NCBI GenBank assembly: GCA_037481655.1 | Contig: JBBFLF010000008.1 | Span: 1-64,000 of the forward strand | DNA from: Desulfobaccales bacterium | GTDB taxonomy: Bacteria; Desulfobacterota; Desulfobaccia; Desulfobaccales; 0-14-0-80-60-11 | DNA: 64,000 nt | Direction: 5' to 3' | Position numbers and translations under genes: made by a program | The notes under the pieces: model-generated | Seen by the model: the letters and a program-made list of their open reading frames with translations, nothing else | What the model was told of the DNA's origin: nothing | Database searches by the model: none | In this document: positions 16,096 through 27,020 of the stretch, piece by piece | Numbering within the stretch: position 1 is the first letter of the stretch | Layout of the letters: each line of letters starts with the position of its first letter

Positions 16096-16123
16096 TTGCA
16101 ATCCGGCGGGCACCATTTATACT
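16096..16123 (+). promoter_or_regulatory. promoter of rpoZ with a flanking direct repeat
   Basis: TTGCAA (16096-16101), 16-base spacer, TATACT (16118-16123). A 9-base direct repeat GCACCATTT occurs at 16110-16118 and 16130-16138, straddling the -10 region, and could be an operator half-site pair. Confidence 0.5.
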
Positions 16124-16211
16124 TATAGTGCACCATTTGAAGTACCGGTTCGGGCCCCTTCACTGGGAGCCGCCGTGACCGGCGCCACATTCCAGTCATG
16201 GAGGGAGGTCT

Positions 16212-16448
16212 ATGGCACGCGTTACCATTGAAGATTGCCTGCGCCGGGTTCCCAACCGCTTTGCCCTGGTGCACATGGCGGCCAAACGGGTGCGCCAGTT
16301 GTATCGCGGCGCCCCGGTGCTAGTGCCGGGCAACAACAAGGAAATCGTCATGGCCTTGCGGGAGATCGCTGCGGGCAAGGTCATCCCCACCTCGCCCCTG
16401 CCCGCCCTCCCGGAGAAGACCCCCTACCGGGACGAGGATGCCGGCTAA
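16212..16448 (+). CDS. rpoZ: RNA polymerase omega subunit
   Basis: 78 residues, SD GGAGGGAGG before the ATG. It starts [20 protein letters not shown], the characteristic omega N-terminus, followed by the KRVRQL helix and [17 protein letters not shown], the conserved second helix. Omega stabilises the beta-prime subunit during RNA polymerase assembly. The ATG of the next gene lies inside its last codons (11-base overlap), so the two are co-expressed. Length is normal for the family. Confidence 0.9.
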   Translation: MARVTIEDCLRRVPNRFALVHMAAKRVRQLYRGAPVLVPGNNKEIVMALREIAAGKVIPTSPLPALPEKTPYRDEDAG

Positions 16449-17403
16449 TCTGCCGCCCGCCTATTTCGAAGCCGAAAAGCGCTACCGGGAGGCCCGGTCG
16501 GTCAGCGACAAGATCCGCTGCCTGGAAGAGATGCTGGCCATCATGCCCAAGCACAAGGGCACGGACAAGCTCCGGGCCGATTTGCGCCGGCGTCTCTCCC
16601 AGCTCCGGGAGATGGGGAGCGCCCGCCACGGTCCTGGGCGCCGGGCCCCGGTCTATCTCATCGACAAGGAGGGGGTGGGCCAGGTGGCCCTCATCGGCCC
16701 GCCCAATACCGGCAAATCCTCCCTCGTGGCCGCCCTCACCAAGGCCCAGCCCCTCATCGCCCCTTACCCCTTCACCACCCGCACCCCTTTGGCCGGCATG
16801 ATGCGCTTCGAAAATGTCCAGGTGCAGCTGGTGGACACCCCGCCCCTGGGGGGAGATTTCCTGGAGCCCTGGTTTCCGGATCTGCTGCGCCGGGCCGACG
16901 CCTGGGCCATTGTCCTGGCACCCCCCGCCGACCCCGTCGCCGAGCTGGACAAGCTGGCCGCCATCCTGGCCGGCTATCAGCTTGCCTTTACCCCCGCCGC
17001 CGGTCTCACCCGCCGCCCCGCGTTGATCATTCTCAACCAGGCGGACCTCTTCGACGACCCCGAGGAGGAGGCGCTATATCTGGACGTCTTAAGGGAGCGC
17101 CTGCCCACCTATCCCGTGTCCGCCGAGACCCGCCGGGGGCTGCCGGAACTTAAGCCCGCCCTCTTCGGCATCCTGGGCCTCATCCGGGTCTATACCCGGG
17201 CCCCGGGCAAGGCCGCCAACTACAACGCCCCCTTCGTGCTGCCCCGGAATACCACTGTCCTGGAGCTGGCCGGCCGCATCCACCATGACCTGGCCCGACA
17301 GTTCAAGTTCGCCCGGGTCTGGGGCCAGGAGACCTTCCCCGGCCAGCGGGTGCAGCGGGACTATGTCCTGAAAGAGGGCGACGTGGTGGAGATTCACACC
17401 TGA
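16438..17403 (+). CDS. DRG/Obg-family GTPase with C-terminal TGS domain
   Basis: 321 residues. Residues 1-65 are a helical N-terminus. The GTPase domain follows: G1 GPPNTGKSS near 85, G3 as DTPPLGG (instead of the canonical DTPG), G4 as NQAD (NKxD variant) near 201, and SAETRRG as G5. The last about 75 residues ([20 protein letters not shown] to [12 protein letters not shown]) are a TGS domain, as in DRG and Obg-like ribosome-associated GTPases. It overlaps rpoZ, which ties it to transcription/translation housekeeping. It lacks the Obg glycine-rich domain, so it is not ObgE. Confidence 0.85.
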   Translation: MPANLPPAYFEAEKRYREARSVSDKIRCLEEMLAIMPKHKGTDKLRADLRRRLSQLREMGSARHGPGRRAPVYLIDKEGVGQVALIGPPNTGKSSLVAALTKAQPLIAPYPFTTRTPLAGMMRFENVQVQLVDTPPLGGDFLEPWFPDLLRRADAWAIVLAPPADPVAELDKLAAILAGYQLAFTPAAGLTRRPALIILNQADLFDDPEEEALYLDVLRERLPTYPVSAETRRGLPELKPALFGILGLIRVYTRAPGKAANYNAPFVLPRNTTVLELAGRIHHDLARQFKFARVWGQETFPGQRVQRDYVLKEGDVVEIHT

Positions 17404-17420
17404 GCCTGGGCACAAAAAAT

Positions 17421-17501
17421 GGGGGAAGAGAAGGCCAGGAATCGCAGCCTTCTTCCCCCTCTCCCACACCCTCTCCCCCAACCCCATCTATGGAGTGGGA
17501 T
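17421..17501. repeat. G/C-skewed intergenic repeat, copy 3, and likely terminator after the GTPase gene
   Basis: Palindrome GGGGGAAGAGAAGGC / GCCTTCTTCCCCC (17421-17459) is followed by CTCTCCCACACCCTCTCCCCCAACCCCATC, the same tail as in other copies. It comes right after the stop codon of the TGS GTPase gene, before a convergent gene. Confidence 0.75.
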
Positions 17502-17598
17502 AAGAGCCACGCAATTTCTCTCCCACCCTCCCCTCATAGCTCGCTCATGGCCGGCGCCGCGGTCTTTTGGGCCGACGCGCCTCGCTTCTGCCTGAGCT

Positions 17599-18543
17599 TC
17601 AAGCTCCGGGGAGAATATCCGCGTTGACGCCCCCCCAGCACAGCACCGGCCCGAACTCCTCCTGCCCCGGGCTCTGGGCCCAGACCTCCAGTTCCCAGCT
17701 CACCTGGGGCCCGGCCCAGGCGGCCAGCACCTCCTCCTCCAGAAACTCCCGGAATGCCTCCGCCTGCTCGGCCAAGGCCTCCTCCCCTTCCGCCGCCGCC
17801 GCCAGGAGCTCCTCCAGCTCGGCGGCAAAGTCTGCCCGCCACGGCGGTTCTGCCTGTCGCCGCCAGTCCTCTTCCGTCTTGACCCCCGGCAGAACAAAGG
17901 TCTCCCGCACTACCTGAGTCCAATCGGGCCAGCCCTGGAGAACCCCGAAGATGGCCCGGGAGGTGCGGCTCAGCAGCAGCGGCGCCCACGGCTGAGGGCT
18001 CTCCCCCACCATCTCCCGCTGCCACAAGGCGAAGCGCAGGCGGGCCAACCCCGGATCCACCATCTCCTTCAGCCCCGGCACCGTGCCGAACTGGGGCTGC
18101 GGCTCCCAGGGCTCCGGCGCCAGGATCTCCGCCAGCCAGGAGTGGCCCCGGTCCACCAGAGTCATCTGGGCCTCCTCATCGGCCTGGAGCTTTTCCAGCT
18201 GCCAGGCCAGGGTCAGGGCCTGGGCCTCCACCTTGGGCGCCGCGGGCTTCTCCTCCGGCGGCAAGCCCTTGAGTTCCCGGAGGATGTCCCCCACCTCCTC
18301 CTCCTGAGCCGCCAGAAAATCTTCAAAGGCCTTTTGCTGGGTGAGCTCGCCCGGCCGGTAGTGGGCCAGTTCTTTCAAGGGCCGCTCGGCTTCCTGGGGG
18401 AGGGCCCGGGTCTCGTAGGGCATGGCCGCCGGCCAGTTCGGGGCCACCCCCACCTCCAGATGCGGAAAGTACAAAGGCAGGGTCCAAAACTCCTCCCGCC
18501 AGGGAATGATCAGGGGAAAGGCAATGAGCCGCCAGCCGGGCAT
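17599..18543 (-). CDS. acidic protein of unknown function
   Basis: 314 residues from the ATG at 18543, chosen because GAGAGGAG sits 6 bases upstream; an earlier ATG at 18558 overlaps that SD. The protein begins MPGWRLIAFPLIIPWREEFW and is rich in Glu, Ala, Trp and Pro with long helices (EELEELLAAAAEGEEALAEQ near 240-260). It has no signal peptide, membrane segment, Cys cluster or nucleotide motif. I do not recognise it. It stands alone between a repeat-terminated GTPase operon and the GGDEF regulator on the same strand. Confidence 0.65.
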   Translation of the reverse strand: MPGWRLIAFPLIIPWREEFWTLPLYFPHLEVGVAPNWPAAMPYETRALPQEAERPLKELAHYRPGELTQQKAFEDFLAAQEEEVGDILRELKGLPPEEKPAAPKVEAQALTLAWQLEKLQADEEAQMTLVDRGHSWLAEILAPEPWEPQPQFGTVPGLKEMVDPGLARLRFALWQREMVGESPQPWAPLLLSRTSRAIFGVLQGWPDWTQVVRETFVLPGVKTEEDWRRQAEPPWRADFAAELEELLAAAAEGEEALAEQAEAFREFLEEEVLAAWAGPQVSWELEVWAQSPGQEEFGPVLCWGGVNADILPGA

Positions 18544-18700
18544 ATATGCTCCTCTCATGTCGTCGTGTGATCTGAAATCTCCGGAAGGGGGTCAGGGTGC
18601 GTGAATTTCGTGACCTTCTCCCCAGATCCCGTTGCCAACCCGTTGGCAGGGGACCTTCAGGCCATGCCGAGGCATTTCCCCCCAGGCCCGCTTTCAGTGC

Positions 18701-18746
18701 CCCTTTCCTCAAATCACCTTTGCCTGGGCATCAGGTGAGGAAAGGG
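18701..18746. other. long imperfect hairpin downstream of the GGDEF gene
   Basis: CCCTTTCCTC-AAAT-CACCT (18701-18719) pairs with AGGTGAGGAAAGGG (18733-18746), 14 pairs with a 5-base bulge. It lies just 3' of the response regulator stop on the minus strand. There is no T-tract, so if it stops transcription it is not a classic intrinsic terminator; it may protect the 3' end of the message. Confidence 0.45.
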
Positions 18747-18758
18747 AAGCCAGCGCCG

Positions 18759-20122
18759 TTATTCCCGGCACACCCGATTTTTGCCCCCCTGTTTGGCCCG
18801 ATACAACGCCCTATCCGCCGCCGCCACCAGCCCGGCGCCATCCCCGTGCGGCGGCAGCCCCGCCACCCCGATGCTCACCGTCACCGCCAGCTCCCGCTCC
18901 GGCAGCGGAATTTTCAGCTCTGCGATGCCGGCCCGGAGGCGCTCCGCCAGGATGGCCGCCTGCTCCGGAGGCGTCTGGGGCAGCAGCACGACGAACTCCT
19001 CCCCCCCATAGCGGCAGAGGATATCCGCCTGGCGCACTGAGCGTTTGAGGTACGCGGCCACGGTTTTCAACACCGTATCGCCTGCCGGGTGCCCCAGGCT
19101 GTCGTTCACCGCCTTGAAATCGTCCAGGTCCAGGAACAACAGGGAGAGGGGCCAGCCATAGCGCCGGCTCTGCCCCACCTGCTGGGTGAGCATCTCGTTG
19201 AAATAGCGGTAATTATAGAGGCCGGTGAGGCCGTCCCGGATGGCCAGGCTCTTGACTTCTTCAAAGAGGAGCAGGTTCCGTAAGGCCGCCTCCCCCTGGA
19301 GCAGGAAGATGCGGAAGAGCTCCGCCTCCTCCGGCTCAAAGGGCTCCGGCCGGGCCGCCAGTGCCAGGCCGGTAAGTTCACCCGCTGCCATTTCCCCCCG
19401 GAGCAGGGCCCAGCCACCCGGCGCCGTCCCGGGGGAATCCTCGGAACCTCCCAGGCAGTGCGCCAGCCAGCCCTGCCAGGCGGTCATGGCCGCCGGAGGA
19501 AGCTCGGGACGGTGGCGATGTGCCTCTCCCCGGATCTCCCCTTCCGACCGCCGAACAACCAGGCTGAGGCAGGCAAGGGGCAGGCTCTCCCAGATGAGCT
19601 CCGCCAAGCCCTGGACAAGCTCCTCGATGGACAAAGGCCCTGCCAAGCGCTCGCCGATGCGCCGGATCTGCAGCAACTCCTGGGCCCGGCGCTGGGCCAG
19701 GGCCTCCCGGGCCTGCTTCAGGTCCTCCAGCAGCTCCCGGTTGGCCCGGGTGAGCTGCCGCCGCTCCAGGGCCCGCTCCACCACCGCCGCCAGCTCCGGC
19801 AGCTTGAGCTCGGATTTCACCAGGTAGTCATAGGCCCCCAGCCGCAGGGCCGCCACCGCGCTGTCCAGGCCCCCCAGGCCCGTGAACAGGATGACCTCGG
19901 TGTCAGGACAGGTGGCCTTCAGCCGCCGCATCACCTCCAGCCCCGAGAGGTCCGGCAGGTTGAGGTCCAGGATGGCCACTGCCGGCTCCCCGTCCTTAAG
20001 GGCCGCCAGCGCCTCCTCCCCCCGCTGATGGGCCCACACCCCAAATCCTTGACCCCGCAGGAAGCGGGTCAGCACCTGGAGGAGGGCCGCATCGTCATCC
20101 ACCACCAGGATCTGGTCGGGCA

Positions 20123-20123
<1 letters not shown>
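18759..20123 (-). CDS. response regulator with GAF-like middle and GGDEF diguanylate cyclase output
   Basis: 454 residues from the ATG at 20123, which overlaps the nadB stop by one base. Residues 1-118 are a receiver domain (VVDDDAALLQVL acidic pocket, phospho-acceptor in AILDLNLPD, switch Thr/Ser in LFTGLGG, Lys in YLVKSEL). A coiled coil around 120-160 leads to a GAF-like segment (160-290). The GGDEF domain follows from about 295: RDGLTGLYNYRYF, DLDDFKAVNDSLGHPAGD and the active-site motif GGEEF preceded by an RxxD I-site (RQAD), so product inhibition by c-di-GMP is expected. It should make c-di-GMP in response to a partner kinase, which is not in the window. Confidence 0.9.
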
Positions 20124-21742
<1,619 letters not shown>

Positions 21743-21980
21743 AGTTGATGTCCTTTATGTAAGAAGATGACAGAATACTTTTCTAAAGTCTTAAGGGCAC
21801 GACCGCCGGTCATCCCGCCCCCTCAGATTTACCCGTCTTTCACAAGAGGGGTCACATGCCATCTCCTTTTTCCCATAGATTTCTGCCGATGAAAGGAGAC
21901 ATCCTGCCACCCTGCCATTGATGGGGCCCTCTGCCCGCCGGTATCTCAGCCAAGTGCAATCGCCACCATCCCAGGCGCCG

Positions 21981-22841
21981 CTACGGCGCGGCCTCCCCAC
22001 CCTCCAGAAGGCTTGCCAGGTTTCTATACAGGATCAGCTCCCGGGCCTCCGGCGGCAGGCCGGCCTCTTCCAGGTCCTTCAGGCAGCGGGAGGCGGTGAG
22101 CAGCGGGAAATCGGTGCCGAAAAGGATCTTTTCCGGCCCCACCATGTCACAGGCAGCCCGGTAGATGGCCGGACGGTAGAGGTAGGGGCTGGCAGCAGTG
22201 TCGAAATAGACCCGCCGGAAGACCTCCGGGGTCTCCTTTTTGCACAGGCCGTAAAAGGGCAGGCCGCCCCCCCAGTGGGCTAAAATCCAGGTGGCCTCCG
22301 GGGCCTGACGGATACAAGAGTACAGTTCCTCCAGGGGCACCGCCGCCTTGCCGGGATAAGTGTGGCCGATTCCTAAAGGATCATTGACGTGCACCGCCAG
22401 GGGCACCCGGTAGTGCTCACAGAGCTCCGCCAGGGGCAGGAGCGCTTCTGCCAGGGAGCCCCGGGGATCATCGGCGTACCAGGCCAGCTCCCCCACCCCC
22501 CGGAAGCCTGCCGCCAGGCAGCGCTCCACCTCCCGCACCGCCCCGGGCTCCAGAGGATTGACGGCGCAAAAGGGGATCACCACCTCCGGCCAGCGGCGGG
22601 CCGCCTCCAGCAGCACCTCGTGGTGCCGCCGCCAGAGGCGCTCCTGCCGCCAGGGGAAGCCCATGACCACCGCCCGCTCCACCCCGGCCTCGGTGAGGGC
22701 CGCCACCAGCTCCTCGGGGTCCACCAGCCGGGCCGTGGGGCTGCCGTACAGGACCCGGAAAGCGGGCTCCTCGGCGAAAAAATCCTCCCGCCGGCGGCAG
22801 ACTTCCGGCGGGAAGGCATGGGTATGTGCATCCCACAGCAT
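21981..22841 (-). CDS. amidohydrolase-2 family metal-dependent hydrolase
   Basis: 286 residues, start ATG 22841 with an AAGGA SD. TIM-barrel amidohydrolase features: metal ligands HTHAFP at the N-terminus, GFRGVGELAWYADD, VHVNDP, ILAHWGGGLPFY and the late FGTDFPLL Asp motif with following helices. The family includes decarboxylases and lactonases; the substrate is not predictable. A 238-base gap without recognisable features separates it from nadB. The gene is divergent from the L,D-transpeptidase, with only about 55 bases between starts. Confidence 0.85.
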   Translation of the reverse strand: MLWDAHTHAFPPEVCRRREDFFAEEPAFRVLYGSPTARLVDPEELVAALTEAGVERAVVMGFPWRQERLWRRHHEVLLEAARRWPEVVIPFCAVNPLEPGAVREVERCLAAGFRGVGELAWYADDPRGSLAEALLPLAELCEHYRVPLAVHVNDPLGIGHTYPGKAAVPLEELYSCIRQAPEATWILAHWGGGLPFYGLCKKETPEVFRRVYFDTAASPYLYRPAIYRAACDMVGPEKILFGTDFPLLTASRCLKDLEEAGLPPEARELILYRNLASLLEGGEAAP

Positions 22842-22896
22842 GGCGGCGGCATCCTTTTCCTTCCGCTGCCGCTAGTTTTCATATAAAATTTACCCC

Positions 22897-23805
22897 ATGT
22901 CAATAATCTTGACTCTCCTGTCCCGGTTCCTGGCCCTGATGGCGGCCCTGATCTTGGCCGCCCCCGCCTGGGCCGCCGGCCCCTTCCCCTACCGCCCGCC
23001 CCGCTATGCCGGCGACCCCGAGGCCATCACCGTGGTGGGGGAATTCCAGCGCCACCGGTTGGTGCGCTACGAGAACCTGTATGACATCGCCCGGCGCTAC
23101 GGCCTGGGCTTCTGGGAGCTGGCCCGTTACCATCGCCACCTGGACCACTTCTACCTCCCCTGGGACACGGAAATCGACATCCCCAGCCGCTGGATCGTCC
23201 CCGAACACCCTTCTCCCCCCGGCTATCTCATCAACGTGGCGGAACTCCGGGGCTACCGCTTCTTTCCTGAGAGGGGCGAGGTGCGCACCTACCCCATCGG
23301 CGTGGGCGTGTTGGAATACAAAACCCCCATCGGCCGCCGCTTCCGGGTGCAGAGCAAGGCGGAAAACCCCGGCTGGCGCATCCCTGCGAGCCTTCAGGCC
23401 AAATACGGCCGCGCCTTTTTGCCCCCCGGGGAGGACAACCCCATCGGCTCCCACTGGCTGGGCCTGGGCACCTACGGCCTGCACGGCACCCACGCCCCCA
23501 TGGGGGTGGGCCGCCTGGTGAGCCACGGCTGTATGCGCCACTACCCCGAAGACATCAAGGAGCTCTTCGACCTCACTCCCGTAGGCACCACGGTGGAGAT
23601 CATCTACGAGCCGGTGAAGTTCGGCTACCTCAAGGGCCGCATCTTTGCCGAGGTGCATGAGGACATCTACTTCCGCATCCCGGACCTTTTCCAGTATGCG
23701 GTCAAGAAGGTGGAGGAAAAAAGATTGGGATCGCGGATTAACTGGCTCCGGTTCTTGAAAGCGGTGGAGGAGCGCAGCGGCGCCCCCTTGGACATCAGCC
23801 GCTAA
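22897..23805 (+). CDS. exported L,D-transpeptidase with LysM-like N-terminal module
   Basis: 302 residues. A signal peptide at 1-27 (LALMAALILAAPAWA) is followed by a LysM-like segment (RYENLYDIARRYGLGFWELARYH). The YkuD catalytic domain covers about 110-240 with HGTHAPMGVGRLVSHGCMR, which contains the catalytic His and Cys. These enzymes make 3-3 peptidoglycan cross-links or attach lipoproteins in the periplasm. The start (ATGTCAATAATC) has no clear SD, but TATAAA lies 15 bases upstream, so the message may be nearly leaderless. Monocistronic. Confidence 0.93.
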   Translation: MSIILTLLSRFLALMAALILAAPAWAAGPFPYRPPRYAGDPEAITVVGEFQRHRLVRYENLYDIARRYGLGFWELARYHRHLDHFYLPWDTEIDIPSRWIVPEHPSPPGYLINVAELRGYRFFPERGEVRTYPIGVGVLEYKTPIGRRFRVQSKAENPGWRIPASLQAKYGRAFLPPGEDNPIGSHWLGLGTYGLHGTHAPMGVGRLVSHGCMRHYPEDIKELFDLTPVGTTVEIIYEPVKFGYLKGRIFAEVHEDIYFRIPDLFQYAVKKVEEKRLGSRINWLRFLKAVEERSGAPLDISR

Positions 23806-23893
23806 GCGCGGTCTTTGGAAGGGCGGTGGACCTTGATTTTCTGCGGCCCTTGCAGCTGGGGCCCGCACCTGAAGGCCGGCGTCACCTAGTTCC

Positions 23894-25252
23894 GTGAATC
23901 CCCCCTGCGACCTGCTCATCCACCACGCCACCATCCTCACCCTGGAGCCGGGAGTTGCGCCCCTGTTCCCTGGGTATCTCACCATCTCCAACGGCCGCCT
24001 CCAGTCCGTGGGGAAATGTGAGCCCGGCCAGCCCCTCCCCCCCGCCCGGGAATCCCTGGATGCCACAGGGCTCTTGGTCATGCCGGGCCTGGTGAACACC
24101 CACTGCCACGCCCCCATGGTGTGGTTCCGGGGCCTGGCGGACGACCTGACCTTGAAGGACTGGCTCACCCGGATCATCTTCCCGGCGGAGGGCCGCTGGC
24201 TGACCCCGGAGCGGGTCTGCCTGGGCGCAAAGCTCGCCGCCGCTGAACTCCTCCGGGCCGGCATCACCACCGTGGCCGACGGCTATTTCCATGAAGACCA
24301 AGTGCGCCGGGCCTTCGCCGAGGCGGGACTCAGGGCCGTGGTGGCCCAGGGCGTGGTGGACTTCCCCGCCCCCGGCGTCCCCGACCCTCAGGACAACCTA
24401 AGAGTGGCCCGGGAGTTCATAGAGGCCGGGGCGGATTTCCCCACTGGACTCCTCACCTCCACCCTCTTTTGCCACTCGCCTTACACTTGCGGCCCCGAGA
24501 CCCTCACCGCCGCCAAGGACCTGACCCGAAAGCGGCATCTCCCCTTTTTCATTCACTTGGCGGAGACCAAGGGAGAAGTGGAGGAATGCCGCAGGCGGAC
24601 CGGCCTCACTCCGGCCCGTTATCTGGACCGCCTAGGACTTTTGGATGAGAACACCGTGGCGGTGCACGCCGTCTGGCTGGAGCCCGAGGAAGTGGAGCTT
24701 CTGGCCGCCCGGGGAGTCAAGGTGAGCCACTGCCCTGCCAGCAACTGCAAGTTGGCCGCCGGGGTGGCCCCGGTGCCGGAGATGCTGGCCGCCGGGGTGA
24801 CGGTGGGACTGGGCGCCGACGGTGCCGCCTCTCACAACCGCCTGGACCTCCTGGCGGATATGTCCCTGGCGGCCCGGCTGCACAAGGTCCAACGTCTGGA
24901 CCCCACGGTGCTCCCCGCCCCTGAGGTGGTGGCCCTGGCCACCCGGGAGGGAGCCAAGGTCCTGGGACTGGAGCACCTGGTGGGCACCCTCTCCCCCGGC
25001 AAGGCCGCGGACCTCATCTGTCTGGACCTGAACCGCCCCCACCTGACGCCCCTGTATGACCCCTATTCCCACCTGGTCTATGCCGCCGGGGCGGCAGACG
25101 TCCGCCACGTCCTGGTGAACGGCCGCTTTCTCCTGCGGGACCGCCGCCTCCTCACGCTGGAGTGGCCGGAACTGGCCGCCCGCGCCCGGACGGAGGCCCA
25201 AGACCTGGCAGCCTACCTGCCTGGGCTTGCATCCACAGAAGGTAAACTTTAA
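23894..25252 (+). CDS. mtaD: amidohydrolase, S-adenosylhomocysteine/methylthioadenosine deaminase-like
   Basis: 452 residues from a GTG at 23894. The cytosine-deaminase-like barrel is complete: metal motif VNTHCHAPMVWFRGLADDL, ITTVADGYFHEDQVRRAF, His in FFIHLAETKGE, HAVWL, SHCPASNCKLAAGV and the catalytic Asp in LGADGAASHNRLDLL. The HCHAPM/FRGLADDL combination is typical of MTA/SAH deaminases, which deaminate SAH to S-inosylhomocysteine for recycling. Chlorohydrolase-like relatives look similar, so the substrate is probable, not certain. Followed by an unrelated gene 84 bases later. Confidence 0.85.
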   Translation: MNPPCDLLIHHATILTLEPGVAPLFPGYLTISNGRLQSVGKCEPGQPLPPARESLDATGLLVMPGLVNTHCHAPMVWFRGLADDLTLKDWLTRIIFPAEGRWLTPERVCLGAKLAAAELLRAGITTVADGYFHEDQVRRAFAEAGLRAVVAQGVVDFPAPGVPDPQDNLRVAREFIEAGADFPTGLLTSTLFCHSPYTCGPETLTAAKDLTRKRHLPFFIHLAETKGEVEECRRRTGLTPARYLDRLGLLDENTVAVHAVWLEPEEVELLAARGVKVSHCPASNCKLAAGVAPVPEMLAAGVTVGLGADGAASHNRLDLLADMSLAARLHKVQRLDPTVLPAPEVVALATREGAKVLGLEHLVGTLSPGKAADLICLDLNRPHLTPLYDPYSHLVYAAGAADVRHVLVNGRFLLRDRRLLTLEWPELAARARTEAQDLAAYLPGLASTEGKL

Positions 25253-25335
25253 GCTAATAAAAGATGGCCAGATAAAGGGTATAAATGGCACGCCTGATTT
25301 CGGCATGCAGGCGGGGCGCTGCCTGAAAGGACGGC

Positions 25336-26883
25336 ATGGAGGCCAGACGCACCTCCCTGAGGGCCACCCCCTTAAAGGACTATCTGCAATCTCTGGTGAC
25401 TTCCAGCGAGGTGGTGCGCCTCATCCATGATGTCACCTCCTGCTATGTGGAGTGCCACGACGCCCCCCACGAGGCTGTGCCCCCCCAAGCCCAGGGATTG
25501 GAGCTCTTTCCCTGTCTGCGCCTCTATTTCCAGCGCCACCTGGTGGAGCTCAAGGCCACCATCTTCCCCAATCTGGTCTCCCGGGACTGGGAGGGCCTGT
25601 CGCACCTCATCCGGTTGCATTCGCCTCACTTCCACCTGGACCTGCGCCTCTGGACCCCCCACACCACCTTTCTCCTCTCCCCCTTCCACATCCGTTTCCT
25701 GAGCATCCTCTTCGGCCGCCTGGTGCTGCAGCAGCTCTCCCTCACCCCCGGCGCCGAAGGTATCCTGGCCTACACCCCCTTCTCCCTGGAGGAGATGGTG
25801 GTGGCCGGCTATCTCCAGAGCCTGGAGGCGGTGCCCTGCGCCACCATCAAGCTGGACGCCCAGGACAACCCCTACATCGGCTCCATGCTGCACACCGGCG
25901 CCGACCTGAGGCGCTGCGAGATGCCGGGAATCCTGCAGGAAGAGGCGGTGGTCAACGCCTGGCGGCTTTTCAAGCGTCTCCTCTATTACTCCGTGGAGGG
26001 GGAGCGCCTCTTCACCGGCTTCGCTTTCCTCCCCACGGTCCAGCCCCTGGAGACCTATCGCAAGCGCTGGCCCTCCCTCCTCCTTTATGATGAGGCCGGC
26101 CGGGTCTCCTTGAGCGAAGGCTTGGCCGCCCTGAAGCAGTTTCTCCTCAACGCCGACGGCCGCACCACCTTCCTGGCCCTGTATGGCCAGCAACTGGTGG
26201 GCCTGCTGCACCTGAGCCAGGGCATCTACCGGCAACTGGCCTCCATCAAGGCCTGGCGCTCGGCTTTGCCCTTGGCCTCCATCTCCTCCCGAGGCCGCAT
26301 CTTCATCTGGGTGCCCCTGCGGGGCCGGCACAGCAGCCGCATCCCCTTAGGCGTCCTGGAATACCGCCAGGGGCATCTGCATATCCCCCTGTTTCAGGAC
26401 ATCTTCTGGCAGCGCCTGGAGCGCCAGTTGGCGGAGGTCTGCCCCGCCCCCCGGGAGTCCCGGCCGATGCCGGTTCTGAAAAGACTTCTGGAGATGATCC
26501 GCCGCAGCGGTCACGGCGCCATCCTTCTCTTGGGCCTGACCCCGGAGCAGCTGGCCGCCCCGGATCTCCCCATGGAGAACCAGGTGCGCCTCACCCCGCC
26601 CCCGCCTTTGAGCGCCCCCTGGCTGCCGCATTTTGCCGGCTTGGCCAAATCCGACGGCGCCCTGGTCTTTAACGACCGCCTGGAGGCGGTGCAGTTCCGC
26701 ACCCGCCTCAAGGCCATGGCCCCGCCTCTGCCGGTGGAACGGGATGATCTGGGGAGCGGCATGCGCCACCAGGTGACCCGGGAGTTCACTGCCTGCTACC
26801 CCAACGTCCTGGGGCTGGCCATCTCCCAGGACGGCTTCATCTCCCTCTACCGCCACGGCCGCCTCCTCAGCCGCCTGTACTGA
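25336..26883 (+). CDS. protein with divergent C-terminal diadenylate cyclase (DAC)-like domain
   Basis: 515 residues. Residues 1-370 are an unrecognised mixed alpha/beta region with several aromatic-rich stretches (LRLYFQRHLVELKATIFPNL). Residues about 385-515 follow the DAC order: GHGAILLLGL (entry strand), SDGALVFNDRLEAVQFRTRL (the DGA motif), GSGMRHQVTREFTACYPNVL (the RHR motif reads RHQ) and LAISQDGFISLYRHGRLL (the SEETG-type strand, also changed). DAC enzymes make c-di-AMP from two ATP. The altered second motif means activity is uncertain; the protein may be a c-di-AMP sensor, use another nucleotide, or be inactive. No membrane span or signal peptide. Solitary gene. Confidence 0.7.
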   Translation: MEARRTSLRATPLKDYLQSLVTSSEVVRLIHDVTSCYVECHDAPHEAVPPQAQGLELFPCLRLYFQRHLVELKATIFPNLVSRDWEGLSHLIRLHSPHFHLDLRLWTPHTTFLLSPFHIRFLSILFGRLVLQQLSLTPGAEGILAYTPFSLEEMVVAGYLQSLEAVPCATIKLDAQDNPYIGSMLHTGADLRRCEMPGILQEEAVVNAWRLFKRLLYYSVEGERLFTGFAFLPTVQPLETYRKRWPSLLLYDEAGRVSLSEGLAALKQFLLNADGRTTFLALYGQQLVGLLHLSQGIYRQLASIKAWRSALPLASISSRGRIFIWVPLRGRHSSRIPLGVLEYRQGHLHIPLFQDIFWQRLERQLAEVCPAPRESRPMPVLKRLLEMIRRSGHGAILLLGLTPEQLAAPDLPMENQVRLTPPPPLSAPWLPHFAGLAKSDGALVFNDRLEAVQFRTRLKAMAPPLPVERDDLGSGMRHQVTREFTACYPNVLGLAISQDGFISLYRHGRLLSRLY

Positions 26884-26954
26884 CGGCCTTTGAGTTCAGT
26901 AGCTCCGCCTTCCATTCCCTTCCAAACCGTGCCGGGGGACTGATGGGAAAATTT

Positions 26955-26984
26955 TTGACTTGGCGATTTTTTCTTTGGTAGAAT
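26955..26984 (+). promoter_or_regulatory. promoter of the NYN-domain gene
   Basis: TTGACT (26955-26960), 18-base spacer, TAGAAT (26979-26984). The surrounding sequence is AT-rich, unlike the rest of the window, and the ATG follows at 27021. Confidence 0.6.
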
Positions 26985-27020
26985 GCAATAAATATTTGGT
27001 GATCAGAAGGTCAATTAATA

